Origin: DASPJQ01 sp035299065 | GTDB taxonomy: Bacteria > Bacteroidota > Bacteroidia > Flavobacteriales_D > UBA2798 | Length of the DNA stretch: 64,000 bases | NCBI GenBank assembly: GCA_035299065.1 | Contig: DATGXI010000034.1 | Coordinates: forward strand, 1-64,000 | Direction: 5' to 3' | Shown: piece by piece, positions 10,044 through 18,082 of the stretch | Layout of the letters: every line of letters starts with the position of its first letter | How positions within the stretch are numbered: position 1 is the stretch's first letter | Position numbers and translations under genes: made by a program | Notes under the pieces: model-generated | Database searches by the model: none | What the model saw: only the letters and a program-made list of their open reading frames with translations | Told to the model about the DNA's origin: nothing

Positions 10044-11225
10044 CTATTTAAAACTTAAGGCCATGTCAATCATGGCAAACAAATCTTTGGGTTGATCATC
10101 AGCACGCTTGTCGCCTCGTTTATGGCCCGTTCTTACTATTATTATATTTTCTGAAGGAATACATACAATGTATTGTCCTTTTATTCCCCTGGCATAAAAC
10201 ACCTTTTTGTTTTGGTGACTTGTTATCCACCAGCAATATCCGTACCGGTCATTTTTATCACCTTCCGTTGTTGTCAAATCGGCAGGAATAACGCTTTGTG
10301 CAGCATAGGTACTGTCAATTACCTGTTCTCCATTCCATTCGCCATTATTCATCATAAGTTTACCCAGTCGGGCAAAATCACGTGAGGTGGCATATAAACA
10401 ACAATATGATTTTTCAACCCCGTTTTTGGCATCAAGGCTCCAGTATGCGCTATTTTCGGCCCCAACTTTTTTCCAGATTTTTTCAGATGCGTATGCAGCC
10501 AGTGTTTTGCCGGTTACTTTTTGAAGGATCATAGCCAATACCTGCTGGCTGCCACTTTTGTAATCAAAAACTTTTCCGGGATTTTTACCATACTCAACCG
10601 ACTCCATTTTTGTGTTTAAATCGGTTCCGTAATACGCTTCGGCATTATCTGATAAAGGGTTCCAGGCACTTTCATTCCACACCATGTCAGAACTCATGGT
10701 TAACAAATGGCGTATGGTGATTTTTTTTCGGGTTCCTTCACTATAACCACTTAAGTACTTGCTCACCGGGTCATCAATGCTGTTTATTTTCCCTTCAGCC
10801 TGGGCCACACCAATAAGCAATCCAACAACCGATTTAGCAATGGAAAACGAATTGCTGCGCTCTTTTTCACCATAGCCATCAAAATACTCTTCGTATAAAA
10901 GCGAGTCGTTTTTAAAAACCAGGAATGAAGTTGTTGAAAGGCTTGTAAGTGAATTGCGTTGCTCTTCTGTTAATTTATATTTATTGTATTTTTTTGATAA
11001 CGGCCATGGTTGTGCATTTGCAATTTCAACTTCACGGCTATGGAAATAATCTTTATCAAAAATACCCGGCCCCATTTGACCATGCAAAAACGTATAATAC
11101 ACTGCGCGGTAAATGTAAAAATTGCCGGTAATAAGAATATAAAGGTTAGCTATAACAAGAAACGCTATAAGGAATTTTAAAAAATACCCGCCTGTACGTT
11201 TAAGAATATGCAGGAATTTTTTCAA
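10044..11225 (-). CDS. Serine hydrolase, beta-lactamase/class C-like family
   Basis: 393 residues. An N-terminal membrane helix (about 13-35, FLKFLIAFLVIANLYILIT) suggests a membrane-anchored periplasmic enzyme. The nucleophile motif SxxK is SIAK in SFSIAKSVVGLL (near 130). RYGYCWW and a late GIKGQYIVCIP stretch match the C-terminal part of 6-aminohexanoate-dimer-hydrolase-like members. The substrate could be a peptide, ester or beta-lactam-like amide and cannot be chosen from sequence. The start overlaps the end of lipB by 4 bp (ATGA), so the genes are coupled. Confidence 0.85.
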   Translation of the reverse strand: MKKFLHILKRTGGYFLKFLIAFLVIANLYILITGNFYIYRAVYYTFLHGQMGPGIFDKDYFHSREVEIANAQPWPLSKKYNKYKLTEEQRNSLTSLSTTSFLVFKNDSLLYEEYFDGYGEKERSNSFSIAKSVVGLLIGVAQAEGKINSIDDPVSKYLSGYSEGTRKKITIRHLLTMSSDMVWNESAWNPLSDNAEAYYGTDLNTKMESVEYGKNPGKVFDYKSGSQQVLAMILQKVTGKTLAAYASEKIWKKVGAENSAYWSLDAKNGVEKSYCCLYATSRDFARLGKLMMNNGEWNGEQVIDSTYAAQSVIPADLTTTEGDKNDRYGYCWWITSHQNKKVFYARGIKGQYIVCIPSENIIIVRTGHKRGDKRADDQPKDLFAMIDMALSFK

Positions 11226-11944
11226 TGCTGCGTGTTTAATTGTTTAACGAAGTTAAAAGAAAAAATGTTTGCCATGTTGTCAAGTAAGCGTTGTTTCATT
11301 TCATTCATATCAATTTCACGTCCAAGTTCCTTTTGGACTGATGTAACCGCTTTGTCATTTATACCACATGGAACTATAAAATTAAAATAGTCAAGATTTG
11401 TATTCACGTTAAAACCAATGCCGTGCATGGTAACCCACCTACTGCATTTTACACCCATGGCACAAATTTTTCGCGCTTTTAAAGGATTATCGCCATCAAT
11501 CCACACGCCTGTAAGCCCATTAACCCTACCTCCCTTTATTCCATACTCATTCAATGTCAAAATCACCACTTCCTCAAGGTAGCGAAGGTATTGGTGGATA
11601 TCGGTAAAAAAATTGTCAAGGTTTAAAATTGGATAAACCACCAGTTGACCGGGACCATGATACGTAATATCACCACCGCGATTTATTTTATAAAAAGTTG
11701 CGTTTTTCGATTCGAGTAATTCATTATTAAGCAACATGTTTTTTTCATCGCCACTTTTGCCAAGCGTATACACATGTGCATGTTCACACATAAGCAGGTA
11801 ATTTTTGGTAGGCGTTTTGGGATGAACACCCGCGGTACGTTGCTCCAACTTTTCCTCTACAACCCGGTTAAAGAGCTGCTCCTGGAAATCCCAGGCCTCC
11901 TTGTAATCGATCAGGCCAAGGTCTATGGTTTCAACAGTTACCAT
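11222..11944 (-). CDS. lipB: Octanoyl-[acyl-carrier-protein]:protein N-octanoyltransferase
   Basis: 240 residues. It moves octanoate from acyl-ACP to lipoyl domains, the first step of lipoate synthesis. Family signatures: RGGDITYHGPGQLVVYPIL (near 94), the catalytic Lys in CAMGVKCSRW and the thioester-forming Cys in IVPCGI (near 190). No lipA is visible in the window. Its ATG shares a base with the TAA of the isomerase gene upstream, and its end overlaps the hydrolase gene, placing it mid-operon. Confidence 0.97.
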   Translation of the reverse strand: MVTVETIDLGLIDYKEAWDFQEQLFNRVVEEKLEQRTAGVHPKTPTKNYLLMCEHAHVYTLGKSGDEKNMLLNNELLESKNATFYKINRGGDITYHGPGQLVVYPILNLDNFFTDIHQYLRYLEEVVILTLNEYGIKGGRVNGLTGVWIDGDNPLKARKICAMGVKCSRWVTMHGIGFNVNTNLDYFNFIVPCGINDKAVTSVQKELGREIDMNEMKQRLLDNMANIFSFNFVKQLNTQH

Positions 11945-12930
11945 TATATTTTATCCAATTCTCCTTTCAAATGATTGATCACTTCAATTTCAATCGGATC
12001 TTTCTCATTTAGCTGCGCAAGGTATAAAGAAACCCAATCGCCAAGATGTATAAGATGAATTGTTTGTAAAATAACCTCATCACCATTTGCATATACATCC
12101 AACACGTTAGCTGTGTATTTATGAATTACTTCCTTGTTTATTTCAATACGGGTATTGTTACGTGTGTATTCCGTTTTTGTTCGTAAAAACAAAACGGCCA
12201 AGGCATCATCTTTTTTACGCCAACCCACTAATTCATTGTGGTTCATTTCAGGCACAACGTGGTGTGAACACAATTGTTTTGAGTTTTCATTTATTTGCTG
12301 CCTCCAGCGTATGGCAATTCCTTCGTTATAGGTGGTTGTATAAAGTATAGGAAATTTACCAAAAATAAAAGCTGCAATATGACGGCCCTGCTGCATGATG
12401 GCCGCTTTATTGGTAATAATATAATTAGCGGCATTGTTAATTTTTGGAAGTGGATTTTCAACAATACAGCCAATTTTGTGAAGGAGGGCCAGTTGCTGCA
12501 CCAGTGAAAAACCCAGGCATGCTCTGGGAGGCATGCCTCCCGGTATAATTACATGGGGCAAGCCTTGTTTTTTAGCAAAGTCGGCAATTTTACCACCCGA
12601 GGTAATGCACACAATTTGAGCGCCTTTTTTATAAGCAAGCTCAAGCGCATGAAACGTTTCTTCGGTATTACCCGAATAGGATGATATAATAACCAGGGTG
12701 TTTTCATTTACATAACCGGGAATGAAATAGGTTTTGGATACCTGAATAGGGTATTTTGTTTCAGCCTGGGCTATTTCAGCTGCAATATTACCGCCTATAC
12801 CAGACCCGCCAAGACCTGAAATAAGAACGTTATGAATGGGTTTAACCGGTGTAAAATCAATGGTTTTGGCTATTTCAACGGCATTGTGTAACTGCTTTCC
12901 AAAGCCATCAATCAAATCATGCATGTCCAT
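11944..12930 (-). CDS. Bifunctional phosphoglucose/phosphomannose isomerase (SIS family)
   Basis: 328 residues, matching the compact bacterial/archaeal dual-specificity isomerases. The N-terminal SIS domain has LISGLGGSGIGGNIAAEIA (near 35-55) and VIISSYSGNTEETF (near 85); the PGI-type segment has GGMPPRACLGFSLVQQ (near 140); the C-terminal domain includes NHNELVGW with the conserved His/Glu. It converts glucose-6-P or mannose-6-P to fructose-6-P. It is the first gene of the leftward operon and has a -7 box 4 bases before its ATG. Confidence 0.93.
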   Translation of the reverse strand: MDMHDLIDGFGKQLHNAVEIAKTIDFTPVKPIHNVLISGLGGSGIGGNIAAEIAQAETKYPIQVSKTYFIPGYVNENTLVIISSYSGNTEETFHALELAYKKGAQIVCITSGGKIADFAKKQGLPHVIIPGGMPPRACLGFSLVQQLALLHKIGCIVENPLPKINNAANYIITNKAAIMQQGRHIAAFIFGKFPILYTTTYNEGIAIRWRQQINENSKQLCSHHVVPEMNHNELVGWRKKDDALAVLFLRTKTEYTRNNTRIEINKEVIHKYTANVLDVYANGDEVILQTIHLIHLGDWVSLYLAQLNEKDPIEIEVINHLKGELDKI

Positions 12931-12934
12931 AAGG

Positions 12935-12942
12935 CAAATATA
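12935..12942 (-). promoter_or_regulatory. -7 box TATATTTG of the pgi-lipB operon
   Basis: On the minus strand TATATTTG is followed by CCTT and then the ATG of the isomerase gene. With a start site 4-8 bases downstream of the box, the mRNA would have essentially no leader. Confidence 0.6.
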
Positions 12943-12987
12943 TCAAAACACTGGTAACGGCAAGGGGGAAAGTTTAGTGTTTAAGCA

Positions 12988-13023
12988 GTTTACAGTTGTT
13001 TCGTTTACAGTTTACAGTTGTTT
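12988..13023. repeat. Short direct repeat GTTTACAGTTGTTT in the pgi/lysS spacer
   Basis: The word AGTTTACAGTTGTTT occurs at 12988 and again 21 bases on. It lies in a 477-bp spacer (12931-13407) between divergent genes that otherwise holds the candidate RNA element below and the lysS promoter. Confidence 0.6.
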
Positions 13024-13104
13024 AGTTCTGAGTTATTGGTTTGCGCTGATTTATATTGCCGGATGGTCAATTTTGTGGCTAAACAATGATATTATGCCCA
13101 TAAC

Positions 13105-13200
13105 CTGCCAGGGATAGCCGTGAAAAGCCCGCAGCCAGCGAAGATTCAATGTTTAAACTTCAATATTAAGGCGAGGACCTGGAACGGATAGCCCGGCCCG
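13105..13200 (+). ncRNA. Candidate structured RNA or conserved Bacteroidota intergenic element
   Basis: A GC-rich block in an otherwise AT-rich spacer. It contains two copies of GGATAGCC (13112-13119, 13186-13193), a pairing CCAGG (13108-13112) with CCTGG (13178-13182), and the ending GGATAGCCCGGCCCG. From memory, elements with GGATAGCCCGxCCC near the 3' edge recur between genes in many Bacteroidota genomes, with a variable middle. I could not name an RNA family. There is no open reading frame of interest. The strand is assumed from the memory of that motif. Confidence 0.35.
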
Positions 13201-13383
13201 AAACCATGCGTTATTCCTTTGTAAGTGATTTATGGTTTGGTTGAGGGGGCAGCCAAATTGCTGCTACATTCAAGTGGGAAACGATGAGTTTGGACGTGTC
13301 TCAACCTTAAACTGCGAGCTGTAAACGGCATAACTCTGTTTTTCACTGTTGGAAACTCTTTTTTATCCAATACCCCAAAACTC

Positions 13384-13391
13384 TATATTTG
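13384..13391 (+). promoter_or_regulatory. -7 box TATATTTG upstream of lysS
   Basis: Exact TAnnTTTG match ending 16 bases before the first lysS ATG. No convincing -33 TTTG at the expected spacing. Confidence 0.5.
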
Positions 13392-13407
13392 GAACCTCAA
13401 AAATTAC

Positions 13408-14934
13408 ATGATTATGGTTGCTGAATTGACCGAACAGGAAGTAGTACGCAGGAATAAACTGGCCGAAATACGCGAATTAGGTATTGACCCTTACCCTGCC
13501 CAGGAATTTGTAGTTACGCACGACTCCAAATCGGTAAAGGATGTTTTTAAACCCGAAATGACAGGGTTTGAAAATGTAACCATGGCCGGACGCATTATGA
13601 GCCTGCAGCCAAAAGGCAAAGCAAGTTTTGCCAAAATACAGGACAGTACCGGTAAAATGCAGCTGTTTATTGGAATTGATAATTTATGTCCCGGTGAAGA
13701 CAAGACCATGTACAACAAAATGGTTTTGCACTTACTTGATATTGGCGATTTCATTGGTGTGAAAGGTGAGATTTTTATTACCAAGACAGGGGAAACCACT
13801 TTGCGTGTGAAAGAATTAACACTGCTGTGCAAAACCCTGCGCCCACTGCCCATTGTAAAAACCGATGAACAAGGCAATGTATTTGATGCATTTGTTGACC
13901 CTGAAAAACGTTACCGTATGCGTTATGTTGATTTGGTGGTGAATGATGGTGTAAAAGAAGTTTTTATCAAACGAACCAAACTGGTAAATTCATTGCGCAA
14001 TACGTTTAATAGCCGTGGTTACATTGAAGTGGAAACACCGGTTTTACAACCCATACACGGTGGTGCGGCCGCACGTCCTTTTATGACACACCATAATGCA
14101 CTTGATATGCCTTTGTACCTGCGCATAGCCAATGAGCTTTATTTAAAGCGTTTGATTGTAGGCGGATTTGAAGGCGTGTATGAGTTCTCAAAAAATTTCA
14201 GGAATGAAGGCATTGACCGTACCCACAACCCTGAATTTACAGCCATGGAAATTTACGTGGCGTATAAGGATTATAACTGGATGATGGATTTTACCGAGGA
14301 AATGATTGAAAAAGTGGCGATGGATGTGAATGGGCAAACCAACGTAAAAGTTGGCGAAAACGAAATTGAATTTAAAAAACCGTACAAGCGCATAAGCATG
14401 TACGATGCCATTAAAGAACATACGGGTTTTGACATAAGCCAAATGGATGAGGCCGGTATTCGCGAAGTGTGTAAAAAATTAGGTATTGATGTTGACCCAA
14501 AAGTGGGTAAAGGAAAATTGATTGATGAGATTTTTGGCGCAAAATGCGAGCACATGTACATTCAACCCACGTTTATTACCGACTACCCCGTTGAAATGAG
14601 CCCGCTCACCAAAAAACACCGTAGCAAACCAGGACTTGTTGAGCGTTTTGAATTGTTTGTGAACGGTAAAGAAATTGCCAATAGTTATAGCGAGTTGAAT
14701 GATCCAATTGAGCAGCGTGAACGGTTTGAAGAACAAATGAAATTGGGTGAACGTGGCGATGATGAGGCCATGGTAATTGACCATGACTTTTTGCGTGCGC
14801 TGGAATACGGCATGCCGCCTACCTCAGGTCTGGGTATTGGTATTGACAGGTTGTGTATGTTCATGACCAACCAGGCCAGCATACAGGAAGTGTTGTTTTT
14901 CCCACAAATGCGCCCTGAACAAATTAAGGATTAG
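13408..14934 (+). CDS. lysS: Lysyl-tRNA synthetase (class II)
   Basis: 508 residues, standard for class II LysRS. The N-terminal OB-fold anticodon-binding domain (about 55-150) contains GRIMSLQPKGKASFAKIQD. The catalytic core has class II motif 2 (FRNEGIDRTHNPEFTAMEIY) and motif 3 (GLGIGIDRLCMFMT). It charges tRNA-Lys in the cytosol. There are two in-frame ATGs (13408 and 13414); the first is taken. The last codons of the gene have been copied into the 3' flank (see the 82-bp repeat). Confidence 0.97.
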   Translation: MIMVAELTEQEVVRRNKLAEIRELGIDPYPAQEFVVTHDSKSVKDVFKPEMTGFENVTMAGRIMSLQPKGKASFAKIQDSTGKMQLFIGIDNLCPGEDKTMYNKMVLHLLDIGDFIGVKGEIFITKTGETTLRVKELTLLCKTLRPLPIVKTDEQGNVFDAFVDPEKRYRMRYVDLVVNDGVKEVFIKRTKLVNSLRNTFNSRGYIEVETPVLQPIHGGAAARPFMTHHNALDMPLYLRIANELYLKRLIVGGFEGVYEFSKNFRNEGIDRTHNPEFTAMEIYVAYKDYNWMMDFTEEMIEKVAMDVNGQTNVKVGENEIEFKKPYKRISMYDAIKEHTGFDISQMDEAGIREVCKKLGIDVDPKVGKGKLIDEIFGAKCEHMYIQPTFITDYPVEMSPLTKKHRSKPGLVERFELFVNGKEIANSYSELNDPIEQRERFEEQMKLGERGDDEAMVIDHDFLRALEYGMPPTSGLGIGIDRLCMFMTNQASIQEVLFFPQMRPEQIKD

Positions 14935-15069
14935 CTTGATTTCAAAGCGCATTCATGAGCATCAAAAAAAAAATTATGTTTGCGAATAAATGCGCCCTGA
15001 ACAAATTAAGGATTAGCTTGATTTCAAAGCGCATTCATGAGCATCAATTAAAAAAAATGTTTGCGAATA
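14906..15069 (+). repeat. 82-bp tandem duplication covering the 3' end of lysS
   Basis: The unit starting AAATGCGCCCTGAAC at 14906 recurs at 14988 with an offset of exactly 82 bases and small differences only around an A-run. The first copy contains the last 29 coding bases of lysS including the stop; the second is a non-coding echo ending at 15069. Confidence 0.9.
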
Positions 15070-15121
15070 CATTAAGCCTGAAAAAAGAGCAGAATAAAAT
15101 ACATTTCAATTTGTATAACAC

Positions 15122-15667
15122 ATGAACAAAAACATTATTACCGAAATTATTTGGTTTGTTGCCTTTGCTGTTTTGGCAGCAGGCGTTTATTTTGGCTTGG
15201 GCGTTCAGGCTTCATTTGACAACCTCATCAGGAGTTTTGACTCGGATCCATTGGTACAATTTGCTTCCTACGTACCCGCCAAACTCATTGTAATATGTTT
15301 TGTACTTGTTGCTTTTGTTGGTTACCTGGTGCGCATCATTGTTCAAAAAGGCCTTAACAACGCAACCCTAATTACCGGAACCGCTGTTTTGTTGGTGGCC
15401 CTTATTGCATTTAACGATATGAAAACTTATTTGAACCTTGTGGGTGTAGATTTCAAGCATTTTAAACTTTCTTTACTTGGTTCAGGCGGAAATTTATTTC
15501 CTGCCGCTGCAAAACTTATGACCTGGTTAAAAGTGGGTATGGGCGCATTTGCCATCAATTTATTGGTAAATGCTTATTTTATTTACCGAAACTACAACGA
15601 AAAGAAGCCCGTACCGGTTGACGAAAATATGAATGCCGATGCACCCATTGACCAGGTAAACGTTTAA
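15122..15667 (+). CDS. Uncharacterised integral membrane protein with four predicted helices
   Basis: 181 residues with hydrophobic segments at about 7-28, 55-75, 85-103 and 135-157 and a charged, Pro-rich tail (KKPVPVDENMNADAPIDQ). No motif I recognise. It lies 187 bp downstream of lysS beyond the duplicated segment and 43 bp upstream of an outer-membrane protein gene. Codon use matches the native genes. Confidence 0.7.
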   Translation: MNKNIITEIIWFVAFAVLAAGVYFGLGVQASFDNLIRSFDSDPLVQFASYVPAKLIVICFVLVAFVGYLVRIIVQKGLNNATLITGTAVLLVALIAFNDMKTYLNLVGVDFKHFKLSLLGSGGNLFPAAAKLMTWLKVGMGAFAINLLVNAYFIYRNYNEKKPVPVDENMNADAPIDQVNV

Positions 15668-15697
15668 CAGGTACTTTATAGCTGGCCTGAAAAAACG

Positions 15698-15705
15698 TAT
15701 ATTTG
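15698..15705 (+). promoter_or_regulatory. -7 box TATATTTG 5 bases before an ATG
   Basis: TATATTTG, then GTTGG, then the ATG at 15711. The GG could act as a minimal ribosome-binding trace, but the spacing suggests a leaderless or near-leaderless transcript. Confidence 0.5.
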
Positions 15706-15710
15706 GTTGG

Positions 15711-16478
15711 ATGAAAGTTTTTCCAGGACTATTTTTTCTTATGCTTTCACTTCCTGTTTTTTCGCAGGAAGATACAACCCATATTAGTACCGATAGGCCT
15801 GACCAGAGTGATGGAGCCTATATTGTGCGGCCTGCTGTTTTACAACTTGAAACAGGTACCTATGTAAACACGCTTGACCAATACAACCAGGCATTGGTAC
15901 AATCAACTATGCTGCGGTATGGCCTGGTAAACCGCGTTGAATTACGTGTTTTATTTGATGCGGGAATTTTTAATAACCAATATGCACATACCAGTTCCAA
16001 CGGCATTTTTCCGCTTACTTTTTGCTCAAAAATAAACCTTGTTAAGGGTAAAAGCATTGTACCTGATATTACCCTGTCGGGGTATTTGCGTTTGCCATTT
16101 ACCGCTTCTGAAAATTTACGCACACCACATTACGCGCAAACAGGCATACTTGTGTTGCAAAAGACCATTGGAAAAATGTTTACTGTTGCCTTAAATGCAG
16201 GTATTTCGCGCAGCGGTTTTGATAAATCCCTTTCATACCCTGTAACAGCGGTTTTCATACTTGCGCCACAAGCGCATTTTAGTTTTTTTGGCGAATATTA
16301 TGCCAGCTATCAAACACAATGCCTTCCCTTAAATAACATTGATTTTGGATTTCTATATTGCACACATCACCATATACAACTTGATGTTGCCTTTGGAACT
16401 ACGTTATTGCCGAATGTAAAAAGTAATTTTGTAACGGCCGGATTTTCGTACAGATTTAGTTCGCTGAAAAATAAGTGA
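15711..16478 (+). CDS. Outer-membrane channel-like protein (MetA/transporter-type beta barrel)
   Basis: 255 residues. The signal peptide MKVFPGLFFLMLSLPVFSQ is probably cut after FSQ. The mature start (TDRPDQSDGAYIVRPAVLQL) is typical of Bacteroidota barrels similar to the MetA pathway-of-phenol-degradation family. Alternating amphipathic strands follow and the end is the C-terminal barrel strand FVTAGFSYRF. The cargo is unknown; no transporter partners sit beside it. Confidence 0.7.
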   Translation: MKVFPGLFFLMLSLPVFSQEDTTHISTDRPDQSDGAYIVRPAVLQLETGTYVNTLDQYNQALVQSTMLRYGLVNRVELRVLFDAGIFNNQYAHTSSNGIFPLTFCSKINLVKGKSIVPDITLSGYLRLPFTASENLRTPHYAQTGILVLQKTIGKMFTVALNAGISRSGFDKSLSYPVTAVFILAPQAHFSFFGEYYASYQTQCLPLNNIDFGFLYCTHHHIQLDVAFGTTLLPNVKSNFVTAGFSYRFSSLKNK

Positions 16479-16500
16479 AGCATATTTACCCGCGAACAGT

Positions 16501-16528
16501 AAACTGATCAACTGCAAACTGCAAACTA
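16501..16528. repeat. Short-word repeat AACTGCAAACTGCAAACT at a convergent gene junction
   Basis: An 8-base word is repeated in the 47-bp gap between converging genes, overlapping the hemA stop region. Similar short-word repeats sit in other spacers of this window. Confidence 0.6.
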
Positions 16529-17791
16529 GTTAAGCCCTACAGGCTGCTCAACCAATTTTTCATTGGCAGCTGTTTCAATAATAATTTCTTTTGCCATTTT
16601 CATGGGCACCGAAATGTATTTCTTTTCCATGTACTCAACCACTTTTTGCAATACTTCGCGGCTGTTTTCGTCCATGTTGGCTATGTCTTTGGCAAATATT
16701 GAGTTCATTGCCATTTCCCTGATTTCTTTTATTTTTTGCGGAACCTCGCACATGGCGCGTTCGATCTGCCGGATTTTGAATACATCTTTAAACTCCGAGA
16801 AATGCTCATCAATCATTTTATGGCAATGCACCATTTCTTTTTCACGCTCACGCAAGTTACTCTCGGCAACGGTTTTTAAATAATCAACCGAAATGTATTT
16901 TGTTTTGTTATTCTTTAAAATTACAGGATCAACATCGGTTGGAATGGCAAGGTCAATGATGAACTTCAAATCAGTTTCGCCATTTAACAGCGATGTATAT
17001 ACTTCGGGTGTAATAATGTACTCACTTGAGGCAGTACAGGTAATAAGCACATCAAAACCTTTTTTGTACTCCATTATTTCTGCCAGTTCTTTTGAATCGC
17101 ACTTTAATTCTGCCGCCAGTGAAAGTCCATTTGCAACAGAGCGGTTAAATACAACAAAATTGGTGTACCCGTATTTTTTTAAAAAACGCGCCATGTTGGT
17201 ATTGGTTTGACCCGCACCAATAAATAAAATACGTGCATCGTTTTTAACATTGTATTCTTCAAGGCGTTTAAAAGCCAGGGATACAACCGACACAGGCTTT
17301 GTTGCAATATTTGTTTTGCTGTAAATTTCTTTGGCCGTTTCAATGGTTTTTTTCACAACCAGTCGAATCCCGTCACCGGTTAATCCCATGTCTTTTGATT
17401 TTTCAAAAGCTGAACGTACCTGGGTTATGATTTCGCGCTCGCCAACCACCATTGAGTCAAGTGATGAAGCTACATTAAATACGTGTTTGATGGCTTCTTC
17501 GCCAACGTAATGTTCTGATGATTTTACGGCAGCGTGTAGTTGTGTTTCGGTCCACTGCGGATTAAATGCCATGTAAAACCCAACCAAAAACTCATCGTCC
17601 AAAGCTTCCTTTGTTACAAAGTAAAATTCAACGCGGTTACAGGTTGAGAGGTACATCAACTCATCCAGTTTAGCAGCACTTTTTAAATGATGCAAACGCT
17701 TTGATTGATCCTCATCGCTGATGTGAAATTTTCCGACTTCGTTTAACCCGTTTAATCGATGGGTTATGGCTATAACTTTAAAATGGTCCAA
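16526..17791 (-). CDS. hemA: Glutamyl-tRNA reductase
   Basis: 421 residues. It reduces Glu-tRNA with NADPH to glutamate-1-semialdehyde, the first committed step of C5 tetrapyrrole synthesis. The catalytic Cys is in LSTCNRVEF (near 50); VVGEREIITQVRSAFEKSK (near 116-134) and the NADPH fold ILFIGAGQTNTNMARFL (near 187) are diagnostic; the C-terminal dimerisation helix is present. The start is a TTG (17789-17791) with an in-frame stop a few codons upstream and no ATG available. No hemL, hemC or hemB is visible. Confidence 0.95.
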   Translation of the reverse strand: MDHFKVIAITHRLNGLNEVGKFHISDEDQSKRLHHLKSAAKLDELMYLSTCNRVEFYFVTKEALDDEFLVGFYMAFNPQWTETQLHAAVKSSEHYVGEEAIKHVFNVASSLDSMVVGEREIITQVRSAFEKSKDMGLTGDGIRLVVKKTIETAKEIYSKTNIATKPVSVVSLAFKRLEEYNVKNDARILFIGAGQTNTNMARFLKKYGYTNFVVFNRSVANGLSLAAELKCDSKELAEIMEYKKGFDVLITCTASSEYIITPEVYTSLLNGETDLKFIIDLAIPTDVDPVILKNNKTKYISVDYLKTVAESNLREREKEMVHCHKMIDEHFSEFKDVFKIRQIERAMCEVPQKIKEIREMAMNSIFAKDIANMDENSREVLQKVVEYMEKKYISVPMKMAKEIIIETAANEKLVEQPVGLN

Positions 17792-17983
17792 TGCGCTCGT
17801 TTTCTCCTATACAAATTTCGCGAAACGTTTAGTGGGAATTGTCATGGAATTGTCAGTTTTTTTATTTGGAATTTGTCTAAATTTAAAACCAAACGAATGA
17901 CTGTCAGTTATTTATGTTTTTGAACCTCATTTACTGGCCTGCTTAAGCGTTTTGTAAAAATTGATTTTACTTGAGTAAATGCA

Positions 17984-18082
17984 TCAGCGACTTACAAAAT
18001 CATCATATAGCCATTGCAGGTATGCTTTAGCAAAACCAAGGCCTTTTGCCGTACCATATTCCTTTTTTGTTTGCAATTCATA
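17984..18082 (-). pseudogene. Out-of-frame C-terminal tail of the LTA-synthase-like gene at 18078-19817
   Basis: Reading the minus strand from 18082 in the other frame gives YELQTKKEYGTA..., then AKAYLQWLYDDFVSR and a stop at 17984. This matches the paralogue's C-terminus (YEIHTGAV..., AKAYLQVIYADFVRQ). Removing one base near TGCCGTCC would join it to the upstream frame. It is either a real frameshift or a sequencing/assembly error. Confidence 0.75.
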
